From JAUREX01 sp964472135 (lineage in GTDB: Bacteria > Pseudomonadota > Alphaproteobacteria > Rhodobacterales > Rhodobacteraceae): 8,621 nt of DNA. The position numbers and the translations under genes are program-made. The notes under the pieces are model-generated. The model worked only from the letters and a program-made list of their open reading frames with translations. It had not been told where the DNA came from and made no database searches. The stretch covers positions 1 to 8,621 of the forward strand of contig CAYYJB010000080.1 of assembly GCA_964472135.1 (NCBI GenBank), in the 5' to 3' direction. Position 1 is the stretch's first letter. Every line of letters begins with the position of its first letter. This document shows, piece by piece, positions 1 to 5,739 of this stretch.

Positions 1-73
1 GGATGAGCTCGGGCACCTTGTAGGCCGCGATGCCGCCCCCGACGATCAGAAGGATGCGCTTGCCTGCAAGCAT
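1..73 (-). CDS. coaBC: CoaBC (Dfp), N-terminal 24 codons only: phosphopantothenoylcysteine decarboxylase / phosphopantothenate-cysteine ligase
   Basis: Only the first 24 codons lie in the window; the rest continues past the left edge. The translation begins MLAGKRILLIVGGGIAAYK, followed by VPELI. This is a first beta-strand, a glycine-rich loop (G12-G14) and the IAAYK signature that open the flavin-binding CoaC domain in the Dfp/CoaBC family. The family enzyme joins cysteine to 4'-phosphopantothenate and then decarboxylates the product, two steps of coenzyme A synthesis in the cytosol. The ATG at 73 fits because the strand-loop signature begins within ten residues of it. No strong Shine-Dalgarno is visible; a GGGGG run lies a few bases upstream. 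The gene follows the acetyltransferase gene on the same strand after 69 bases and may have its own promoter in that gap. A lone flavoprotein decarboxylase such as UbiX is possible from so short a piece, but the GGGIAAYK wording fits CoaBC better. Confidence 0.78.
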   Translation of the reverse strand, partial: MLAGKRILLIVGGGIAAYKVPELI

Positions 74-98
74 GGCGGCCCCCGGAAACCGGCCCCAA

Positions 99-127
99 GC
101 TGTAGGGGGCGGGCGCGCGCTTGGCAA
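99..127 (-). promoter_or_regulatory. Candidate sigma-70-type promoter for coaBC
   Basis: Reading the minus strand, TTGCCA (bases 127-122) is followed after 17 bases by TACAGC (104-99). The first matches the -35 consensus TTGACA at 5 of 6 positions. The second matches the -10 consensus at only 3 of 6, including the leading TA. Transcription would begin near base 92, giving a leader of about 20 bases before the coaBC ATG. The spacer is almost pure GC. This is a pattern match only; read-through from the acetyltransferase gene is an equally good way to express coaBC. Confidence 0.3.
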
Positions 128-142
128 CACCTCGCGGGCAGG

Positions 143-727
143 TCAGCCCGCGTCGGTGCGCCCGCGCCGGTCGTTGCGGAGGCAGGCATAGAGAACATGG
201 TTGCGCCAGCGCCCCGCGATCTGGAGATAGCTTTGCGCCACGCCTTCGTATTTGAAGCCCGATTTCTCGAGCAACCCGCGCGAGGCGGCGTTCTCGGGCA
301 GGCAGGCGGCCTCGAGCCGCGAGAGGTCGAGCGTCCAGAACGCATGGTCGACCACCGCCGCCACCGCCTCGCGCATGAAGCCCCGCCGCGCGTGGGCGGC
401 CCCGATCCAGTAGCCGAGCGTCGCGGTCTGCGACGGGCCGCGCCGGATATGGTCGAGCGTGACCGCGCCCAGCACCACCCCATCGGCGGCGCGCACGAGC
501 AGGAAGGGCAAGGCGGTGCCCTGTTCGGCCGATTGCGCGGCCCAGCGCACCCGCGCGCCAAAGGCCCGGCGCGAGAGGTGATCGTCCGACCACGACGGCT
601 CCCACGGGCGGAGGAATTCGGCGCTGTCGCCGCGCAGATCGGCCCATTGGCGAAAATCGCCCGCCTCTGGCAGGCGCAGGATCAGCCGCGCGGTCTCGAG
701 CGTGACCTTGCGGCGGCGCAGGAACAT
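143..727 (-). CDS. GNAT-family N-acetyltransferase, RimJ/RimL type
   Basis: This 194-residue protein is a probable cytosolic acetyltransferase using acetyl-CoA. It opens with the beta-1 pattern ETARLILRLPEAGDF (residues 11-25), typical of RimJ-like GNATs. The acetyl-CoA-binding core is LGYWIGAAHARRGFMREA (104-121), where the ARRGFM loop occupies the place of the usual pyrophosphate-binding turn. The later motif ENAASRGLLEKSGFKYEG (145-162) contains the conserved Asn and Ser plus the FKYEG strand. The end, AGRWRNHVLYACL, is the usual RimJ C-terminal signature. Family members acetylate N-termini of ribosomal proteins or small molecules; the substrate here is not known. The start codon at 727 shares one base with the stop of the upstream peptidase gene (TGATG), so translation is probably coupled. 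The basic tail RNDRRGRTDAG is not part of the fold. Assignment to the fold is firm; RimJ itself as identity is not. Confidence 0.88.
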   Translation of the reverse strand: MFLRRRKVTLETARLILRLPEAGDFRQWADLRGDSAEFLRPWEPSWSDDHLSRRAFGARVRWAAQSAEQGTALPFLLVRAADGVVLGAVTLDHIRRGPSQTATLGYWIGAAHARRGFMREAVAAVVDHAFWTLDLSRLEAACLPENAASRGLLEKSGFKYEGVAQSYLQIAGRWRNHVLYACLRNDRRGRTDAG

Positions 728-1986
728 CAGGCGGCAAGCCTCGCGGCGAGGGTCGCGGCATCGGGCGCGCCCTCGGCCGGGCCATAGAGGGCCATCGCCA
801 GCCGCCCGCCCCCGGCAAGCCCGGCGGCAAAGCCGCGCGCCTCTGCCAGGCCGACCGCATCGATGCGCGCCACGATCTCCTCGATCGGCGGCACGCGGCC
901 CCAGATCGCGAGGTGGCGCGCCAGACGCTCGGCCCGCGCCGAGGGGCTTTCCTGCCCCATCAGCAGGCCCGCGCGCAGCTGCGCCCGCGCCCGGTCGACC
1001 TCGGCGGGGGTGATGTCGGAGGGGGCGCGGCGCAACTCGGCGATGGTGCGCTCGGCCAGCTCGGCCACATCCCCCGCCCCCGTCCCGGCATAGAGGGTCA
1101 GGATCCCCGTATCCTCATGCGCCGAGGCCTGGGCGAAGACGCTGTAGCAGAGCCCCGCCTCTTCGCGCAGCGTCTGGAAGAGGCGCGAGGACATGCCCCC
1201 GCCCATCAGCGTGGCATAGACCTGCGCCGCATAAAGGTCGGGGGCGGACCACGCGGGCGCGGGAAAGGCCATCGCCAGATGCACCTGCTCGAGATCGCGC
1301 AACTCGCGCCGCTCGCCCCCGGCAAAGCTGGCGGGCACCTGCGCCGGGCCCGCGCGCGCGGGCAGCCCCCCGAACAGCGCCTCGGCCCCGGCAACGAGAC
1401 GCGCGTGATCGACCGCGCCCGCGGCCGCGAGTATCATCCGCTCGGGCGCGTAATGGCCCTGCACGAAGCGACGGAAATCGGGCGCCTTGAACCCCGCGAC
1501 ATTCTCGGCCGGCCCAAGGATCGGGCGCCCCATCGGCTGGTCGGGAAAGGCCGTTTCCTGCAGCCAGTCGAAGATGATGTCGTCGGGGGTGTCGAGCGCC
1601 TGCCCGATCTCCTGCAGGATGACATGCCGCTCGGTCTCGATCTCGGCCGGGTCGAAGGCGGGGTTGAGGACGATGTCGGCGATGACGTCGAGCGCGAGCG
1701 GCACGTCGGCCGCGAGCACGCGCGCGTAATAGGCTGTCGTCTCGCGCGAGGTGTAGGCGTTGATGTAGCCCCCCACATCCTCGATCGCCTCGGCGATCTC
1801 GCGCGCCGACCGCCGCGCCGTGCCCTTGAAGGCCATGTGTTCGAGGAAATGCGCGATGCCGGTCTGGGCGGCCGTCTCGTGCCGGGCACCGGCGCCGACC
1901 CAGATGCCGACGGTCGCCGATTGCAGCCCCGGCATGGTGTCGGTGACGATGCGGAACCCGTTCGAAAGGGTGGTGAGGGTGATCAT
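727..1986 (-). CDS. M16-family zinc metallopeptidase (mitochondrial processing peptidase beta/PqqL-like)
   Basis: This 419-residue protein belongs to the M16 (pitrilysin/MPP) family at its usual single-unit length. The inverted zinc motif HFLEH (residues 46-50) gives ligands H46 and H50 and the catalytic base E49. E126, exactly 76 residues after H50, fits the third zinc ligand seen in mitochondrial processing peptidase beta. The second half has the GGGMSSRLFQ stretch (262-271) and the EEAGLCYS stretch (275-282), which carry the conserved Arg and Tyr of the substrate-binding C-terminal domain. A Gly/Ala/Pro-rich linker near residues 205-222 joins the two halves. There is no signal peptide, so it should be cytosolic. 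The ATG overlaps the thrC stop by four bases (ATGA), and an AGGCGG sequence lies just upstream. Neighbourhood after thrC is common in Alphaproteobacteria. Its natural substrate is unknown. All catalytic residues are present, so it should be active rather than an alpha-type inactive partner. Confidence 0.93.
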   Translation of the reverse strand: MITLTTLSNGFRIVTDTMPGLQSATVGIWVGAGARHETAAQTGIAHFLEHMAFKGTARRSAREIAEAIEDVGGYINAYTSRETTAYYARVLAADVPLALDVIADIVLNPAFDPAEIETERHVILQEIGQALDTPDDIIFDWLQETAFPDQPMGRPILGPAENVAGFKAPDFRRFVQGHYAPERMILAAAGAVDHARLVAGAEALFGGLPARAGPAQVPASFAGGERRELRDLEQVHLAMAFPAPAWSAPDLYAAQVYATLMGGGMSSRLFQTLREEAGLCYSVFAQASAHEDTGILTLYAGTGAGDVAELAERTIAELRRAPSDITPAEVDRARAQLRAGLLMGQESPSARAERLARHLAIWGRVPPIEEIVARIDAVGLAEARGFAAGLAGGGRLAMALYGPAEGAPDAATLAARLAA

Positions 1987-3377
1987 GCCGCCTGTCCGAT
2001 CCGTTCGAGGATGAGGGCGCGCAGACCCCCGAGGTCGTTGGCGATGCGCGTCACGCGTTCAGGCCGGCGGTGCAGGTCGGCCATGCGCTCGGGCAGCGCG
2101 GGGCGGATGCCGGTCGCGGCCTCGACCGCGTCGGGGAACTTGGCCGGATGCGCGGTCGCGAGCGTCACCATCGGCGCGGCACCCAGATGCCGCTCGGCCA
2201 CCGCCACGCCCACCGCCGAATGGGGGCACAAAAGCTCGCCCGCCTGGGCCTGCGTGCGGGCGATGGTGGCGCGCGTCTCCTCCTCGGACACGCGGCCCGA
2301 GGCGAAGGCCGCGCGCAGCCGCGCGAGCGGCCCGGGCGCGATGGCGAAGGGCCGGCCCGCCTTCTGCTCGGCCATCAGCGCCGCCACGGCCGCCGCGTCG
2401 CCGTCATGGGCGAGATAAAGCGCGCGCTCGAAGTTCGAGGACACCTGGATGTCCATCGAGGGGCTGATCGAGGGGCGCACGGGTTCGGGCGTGGCGGTGC
2501 CCGTCTCGAGCGTGCGGTGCAGGATGTCGTTGTGGTTCGTCGCGACGATGAGCCGCCCGATCGGCAGCCCCATGCGCCGCGCCATCTCGCCCGCGAAGAC
2601 ATCACCGAAGTTGCCCGTGGGGACCGTGAAATCGACCGCCCGGTGCGGCGCGCCGAGCGCGGTTCCGGCGGCGAAGTAATAGACGATCTGGGCGAGGATC
2701 CGCGCCCAGTTGATCGAGTTGACGCCCGCAAGCCCCACCCGGTCGCGAAAGGCGTGATCGTTGAAGAGATCCTTCACCCGCGCCTGGCAATCGTCGAAAT
2801 CGCCCGAAAGGGCGAGCGCATGCACGTTCGGGGCGTCGGGCGTCGTCATCTGCCGGCGCTGGACGTCCGAGACGCGCCCGTCGGGGAAAAGGATGAAGAC
2901 ATCGACGCCCGCAAGCCCCGCGAAGGCCTCGATCGCGGCCGAGCCCGTATCGCCCGAGGTGGCGCCCACGATGGTGACGCGCCCGCCCGAACGCGCGAGT
3001 GCCGCCTGCATCATGCGGCCCAGAAGCTGCATGGCGAAATCCTTGAAGGCGAGCGTCGGGCCGTGGAAAAGCTCGAGCAGGAAATGCCCCGGCCCGATCT
3101 GCACGATCGGGGCGCGCGCCGGATGGCCGAAGCCCGCATAGGCCCCGGCGATCAGGCGGGAAAGCGTAGCACTGTCGAAGGCCTCGGCCACGAAGGGGCG
3201 CATGACGCGCAGCGCGATCTCCTCATAGGGGGCGCCGGCCATGGCGGCGATCTCGGCCGCGGTCAGATGCGGGATGCTCTCGGGCAGATAGAGGCCACCG
3301 TCGCGGGCGAGCCCCGTCATCATCGCGGCCTCGAAGCCGAGGACGGGGGCGGCGCCGCGGGTCGAGATATAGCGCAT
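1983..3377 (-). CDS. thrC: Threonine synthase
   Basis: This 464-residue PLP enzyme converts O-phospho-L-homoserine to L-threonine and phosphate, the last step of threonine synthesis. The N-terminal threonine-synthase domain begins MRYISTRG and includes the ARDGGLYLPE motif (residues 24-33). The PLP lysine is K112 in HGPTLAFKDFAMQLLG (105-120). GATSGDTGSAA (138-148) and VPTGNFGDVFAG (252-263) form the substrate and cofactor-phosphate loops. The C-terminal ATAHPAKF (407-414) is also typical. The length matches the long class found in Proteobacteria and fungi rather than the short plant-like class. It starts 15 bases after the SURF1 stop; a purine-rich AAGAAAG sequence lies about nine bases upstream of the ATG. 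Its stop overlaps the M16 peptidase start by four bases. It is presumably cytosolic and co-transcribed with its neighbours, with no attenuator or leader peptide visible. No key residue is missing. Confidence 0.97.
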   Translation of the reverse strand: MRYISTRGAAPVLGFEAAMMTGLARDGGLYLPESIPHLTAAEIAAMAGAPYEEIALRVMRPFVAEAFDSATLSRLIAGAYAGFGHPARAPIVQIGPGHFLLELFHGPTLAFKDFAMQLLGRMMQAALARSGGRVTIVGATSGDTGSAAIEAFAGLAGVDVFILFPDGRVSDVQRRQMTTPDAPNVHALALSGDFDDCQARVKDLFNDHAFRDRVGLAGVNSINWARILAQIVYYFAAGTALGAPHRAVDFTVPTGNFGDVFAGEMARRMGLPIGRLIVATNHNDILHRTLETGTATPEPVRPSISPSMDIQVSSNFERALYLAHDGDAAAVAALMAEQKAGRPFAIAPGPLARLRAAFASGRVSEEETRATIARTQAQAGELLCPHSAVGVAVAERHLGAAPMVTLATAHPAKFPDAVEAATGIRPALPERMADLHRRPERVTRIANDLGGLRALILERIGQAA

Positions 3378-3392
3378 GGGTCGGGGCTTTCT

Positions 3393-4070
3393 TCAGGCGG
3401 TCCTGCGCCTGATACGCCAGACGAACAGGGCTGTCATCCCCGCCCAGACGGCCGCGAGCGAAAACCAGGTGACGGCGTATTGCAGGTGGTTGTTGGGGAT
3501 GGTGGCGGTATCGAGCGGCAGGGGCGTCACGGCCGGGTCGGCGGGATCGGCGCTGCGCGCGACGATCAGCACGGGCTCGGTGCCAAGCGCCGCGGCCATC
3601 GCCGGCAGGTCGCGCGCGAACCAGATGCCGCGGCCCGCGTCGGGTTCGGGGGTGAAGCTGTCGATCTCGGCCGGCCAGTGCAGGTTGCCCTCGATCCGCG
3701 CGGGGCCGGTCGCGGGCGGGGTGGCGGCGCGGGCGGCCTCGGGGATGAAGCCGCGATCAACGAGCACGCGCCGGCCCTCGGCGGTCTCGAACGCCGCGAC
3801 CAGCCGGAACCCCGCCCCCTTGCTCTTCACGCTCACGAGGACGGGCAGCGCCTCTCCGGTGAAACTCCCCATGACCGCGACGGGCAGATAGCGGTCGGCC
3901 TCGGGGTCGGGCGCGGCGGGCAGGGGCGCGGGCGGGGCGGTGATGCGGGCGGTGATGTCGGCGAGAATGCCCTCTTTCCACGCCAGCCGCTGCGACTGCC
4001 AGAGGCCGAGCGCGATCAGCACCGCGCAGCCCGCCACCCCGATCACGATCGCGCCCATGAGCCGGACCAT
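3393..4070 (-). CDS. SURF1-family cytochrome oxidase assembly factor
   Basis: This 225-residue inner-membrane protein is a SURF1 homologue. In Paracoccus and Rhodobacter such proteins help place heme A in subunit I of aa3 oxidase. Two transmembrane segments flank a periplasmic domain: about residues 5-24 and 199-219. The first segment runs into GLWQSQRLAWKE (22-33), a conserved post-membrane motif. The middle domain has VDRGFIP (104-110), and the second segment begins in NNHLQYAVTWFSLA (193-206), the family's most recognisable motif. The ATG at 4070 was chosen because it puts the first membrane span right at the N-terminus; an ATG four codons later would also work. Upstream in-frame sequence lacks SURF1 features. 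It lies after ctaE, separated by 71 bases that hold a strong hairpin and a G8 tract. The common symbol is surf1 or shy1; none is strictly standard in bacteria. Confidence 0.93.
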   Translation of the reverse strand: MVRLMGAIVIGVAGCAVLIALGLWQSQRLAWKEGILADITARITAPPAPLPAAPDPEADRYLPVAVMGSFTGEALPVLVSVKSKGAGFRLVAAFETAEGRRVLVDRGFIPEAARAATPPATGPARIEGNLHWPAEIDSFTPEPDAGRGIWFARDLPAMAAALGTEPVLIVARSADPADPAVTPLPLDTATIPNNHLQYAVTWFSLAAVWAGMTALFVWRIRRRTA

Positions 4071-4082
4071 CCCGCCCCCCCC
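4071..4082 (-). promoter_or_regulatory. G-rich ribosome-binding region with an 8-G run before SURF1
   Basis: On the minus strand the twelve bases before the SURF1 ATG are a run of eight G, one C and three G. There is no standard AGGAGG here, so the G run probably pairs with the pyrimidine-rich end of 16S rRNA. An 8-base homopolymer could change length by slippage and so alter spacing or initiation. It is non-coding, so no frameshift would follow. Confidence 0.4.
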
Positions 4083-4090
4083 AAACCGAA

Positions 4091-4117
4091 GGGCGCGGGC
4101 CACCCGGACCCGCGCCC
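4091..4117 (-). terminator. Perfect 9-bp GC hairpin between ctaE and SURF1: possible terminator or attenuator
   Basis: Bases 4091-4099 (GGGCGCGGG) and 4109-4117 (CCCGCGCCC) are exact inverted complements, separated by a 9-base loop. The stem is entirely G-C. In the direction of transcription (minus) it begins 24 bases after the ctaE stop codon and is followed by TTCGGTTTGG, which has several T but no true U tract. It could be a leaky terminator that lowers SURF1-thrC expression relative to the oxidase subunits, or a 3' structure that protects the ctaCBGE message after processing. The hairpin is seen directly; its role is inferred. Confidence 0.45.
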
Positions 4118-4141
4118 CCAATGCCGCCAGATGATAGGCCC

Positions 4142-4942
4142 TCAGCGACCCCAGATGTAGATCGCGAGGAAGAGGAAGAGCCACACCACGTCGACGAAGT
4201 GCCAGTACCAGGCGGCAGCCTCGAAGCCGACATGCTGACGCTCGGTGAAGTGCCCCTTCATCGCGCGCAGCAGGCACACGAGCAGGAAGATCGTGCCGAT
4301 CACGACATGCGCGCCGTGAAAGCCCGTCGCCATGAAGAAGTTCGCGCCATAGATGTTGCCGGCAAAGCCGAAGCCCGCATGCGAGTATTCATAGGCCTGC
4401 AGGATCGTGAAGAAGACGCCGAGCACGACGGCAAGCACGAGGCCGCGCTGGATTTCCTTCCGGTCGTTGCCGTGCACGAGGTAGTGGTGCGCCCAGGTCG
4501 CCGCCGCCCCCGAGCAGAGCAGGATGAGCGTGTTGATGAGCGGCAGGTGCCAGGGATCGAAGGTCTCGACCCCCGCGGGCGGCCAGACGCCATCGACAGC
4601 CGGGCTGAGGGGCCCCATCGGATAGAGGGCGTGCTTGAAGAACGACCAGAACCACGCCGAGAAGAACATCACCTCGGACATGATGAAGAGGATGAAGCCG
4701 TAGCGCAGCCCGATCTGCACGACGGGGGTGTGGTCGCCCGTCTCACCCTCGTGCACGACCTCGGCCCACCACGCATACATGGTATAGAGCACCCCCACGA
4801 GCCCGGCAGCGAAGAGCCAGGGCGTGATGTCGTGCATCCAGAGCACGGCGCCGAACAGCATCGCGAAGCCCGCGACCGCGCCGACGAAGGGCCAGATCGA
4901 GGGCTGAAGGATGTGATAGTCGTGGTTCTTCGAATGGGCCAT
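4142..4942 (-). CDS. ctaE: Cytochrome c oxidase subunit III (aa3-type)
   Basis: This 266-residue integral membrane protein is subunit III of the aa3-type oxidase (CoxC/COX3), with seven predicted membrane spans across its length. Recognisable motifs include HDYHILQPSIWPF (residues 7-19), FIMSEVMFFSAWFW (86-99) with the conserved glutamate E90, GFHGAHVVIGTIFL (207-220), and FEAAAWYWHFVDVVWLFLF (240-258). The subunit has no redox centre; it stabilises subunit I and supports proton uptake through the D pathway. The length fits the family. The start at 4942 lies 21 bases after the ctaG stop, and the gap contains AGAGGGA about nine bases before the ATG, plus a second AAGAGG closer in. Its place after ctaG fits the ctaCBGE arrangement of Paracoccus and Rhodobacter. 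A quinol-oxidase subunit III is less likely because the Cu-A-bearing subunit II is encoded in the same cluster. Confidence 0.97.
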   Translation of the reverse strand: MAHSKNHDYHILQPSIWPFVGAVAGFAMLFGAVLWMHDITPWLFAAGLVGVLYTMYAWWAEVVHEGETGDHTPVVQIGLRYGFILFIMSEVMFFSAWFWSFFKHALYPMGPLSPAVDGVWPPAGVETFDPWHLPLINTLILLCSGAAATWAHHYLVHGNDRKEIQRGLVLAVVLGVFFTILQAYEYSHAGFGFAGNIYGANFFMATGFHGAHVVIGTIFLLVCLLRAMKGHFTERQHVGFEAAAWYWHFVDVVWLFLFLAIYIWGR

Positions 4943-4963
4943 GGCCTCTTGTCCCTCTTGTCG

Positions 4964-5548
4964 TCAGTTCGCGGCGACCGTCGCGGCGGGAAGGGCAAGC
5001 GCGGCGGCTTGCTCTTCGGGCAGGTCGGTCAGGTGGAAGGTGTAGGAGAGCGTGATCGTGTGCAGGCCCTTGGCCTCGCGATCCTGAAGGATCTCGGGAT
5101 CGACGTAGAAGGTCACCGGCATCTCGACCCGCTCGCCGGGTTGCAGCACCTGCATCTCGAAGCAGAAGCAGGCGATCTTGGCGAAATAGGAGCCCGCCGA
5201 ATAGGGCGCGACGTTGAAGCTCGCCGTGCCCGCGACGGGCCGGTCGGTCGGGTTCACCGCCTCGTAGAACACCAGCGCCGTCTCGCCGAGGCGCACCTCG
5301 ATCTCGCGCTGCATGGGGCGGAAGGTCCAGGGCATGTCGCGATCGACCGAGGCATCGAAGCGCACCTTGATCGTGCGCTCGAGGACGCGCTCCGACGGGG
5401 CGGCGGCCGTCGTCGTGGTGCCGCCATAGCCCGTGACGCGGCAGAACCAGTCGTAGAAGGGCACGGCGGCGAACGACAGCGACCCCATCAGCACGACCAC
5501 GCCCAGAAGTTGCAGCGCCGTGACCTTGCGCGCGCGCTCGAGCGTCAT
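4964..5548 (-). CDS. ctaG: Cytochrome c oxidase assembly protein CtaG (Cox11 family)
   Basis: This 194-residue copper chaperone delivers Cu(I) to the Cu-B site of oxidase subunit I. It has a short cytosolic N-terminus, one membrane span at about residues 10-29, and a periplasmic immunoglobulin-like domain. The copper motif CFCF sits at residues 127-130 (C127 and C129), followed by the expected Gln and Leu of CFCFxxQxL and by QPGE. A third conserved cysteine, C36, lies just after the membrane span, in YDWFCRVTGYGG. The YVDPEI stretch (148-153) and LSYTFH stretch (167-172) are also typical. The ATG overlaps the stop of the small upstream gene by four bases (ATGA), and AGGGGG lies about seven bases upstream, so translation is probably coupled. 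This is the Cox11-type CtaG, not the unrelated Bacillus protein of the same name. The alanine-rich tail (180-194) is variable in the family. Confidence 0.96.
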   Translation of the reverse strand: MTLERARKVTALQLLGVVVLMGSLSFAAVPFYDWFCRVTGYGGTTTTAAAPSERVLERTIKVRFDASVDRDMPWTFRPMQREIEVRLGETALVFYEAVNPTDRPVAGTASFNVAPYSAGSYFAKIACFCFEMQVLQPGERVEMPVTFYVDPEILQDREAKGLHTITLSYTFHLTDLPEEQAAALALPAATVAAN

Positions 5549-5739
5549 TGGCCGGCCCCCTGCGCTGGCGGCACGAGTTCGGGGCGCAGCACATGGTCGA
5601 ACGCCTGCAACCCGTTGCCCTGCGAGACCTTGACGATGGTCAGCCCGAAGATCAGCACCACGAATGCCACCAGCACCACCCCGAGGCCGAGGTTGCGCCC
5701 GAGGCGGCGGCGGTGGATCTCGTGTTCGACGCGCAGCAT
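5545..5739 (-). CDS. Small single-span membrane protein (CoxF-like) between ctaB and ctaG
   Basis: This 64-residue gene is easy to miss because it is short and sits between overlapping neighbours. The protein starts MLRVEHEIHRRRLGRNLGLG, has one hydrophobic span at about residues 18-37, and ends in a hydrophilic segment including GLQAFDHVLRPEL (43-55). The positively charged N-terminus predicts an N-in, C-out orientation in the inner membrane. As I recall, similar small proteins occur at this position in many alphaproteobacterial ctaB-ctaG clusters and are labelled CoxF or cytochrome oxidase assembly protein; no biochemical role is firmly established to my knowledge. The ATG shares one base with the ctaB stop (TGATG), the stop overlaps the ctaG start by four bases (ATGA), and a G-rich run precedes the start. 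This tight packing argues it is truly translated. A role in assembly or stability of aa3 oxidase is inferred from context only. Confidence 0.82.
   Translation of the reverse strand: MLRVEHEIHRRRLGRNLGLGVVLVAFVVLIFGLTIVKVSQGNGLQAFDHVLRPELVPPAQGAGQ

Noticed and set aside
2070..4160. Very long open frame on the plus strand opposite thrC and SURF1 (almost 700 codons), and similar long frames opposite the peptidase and ctaE/ctaG.
   Set aside because: The translations are Arg/Gly/Ala/His-rich with no recognisable domains, and they cross several real genes on the other strand. High GC and third-position bias remove stop codons from the antisense frame.
3393..4277. SURF1 frame extended upstream to base 4277.
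   Set aside because: It would run through the hairpin and into ctaE, and the added residues do not resemble SURF1. The ATG at 4070 puts the first membrane span at the N-terminus.
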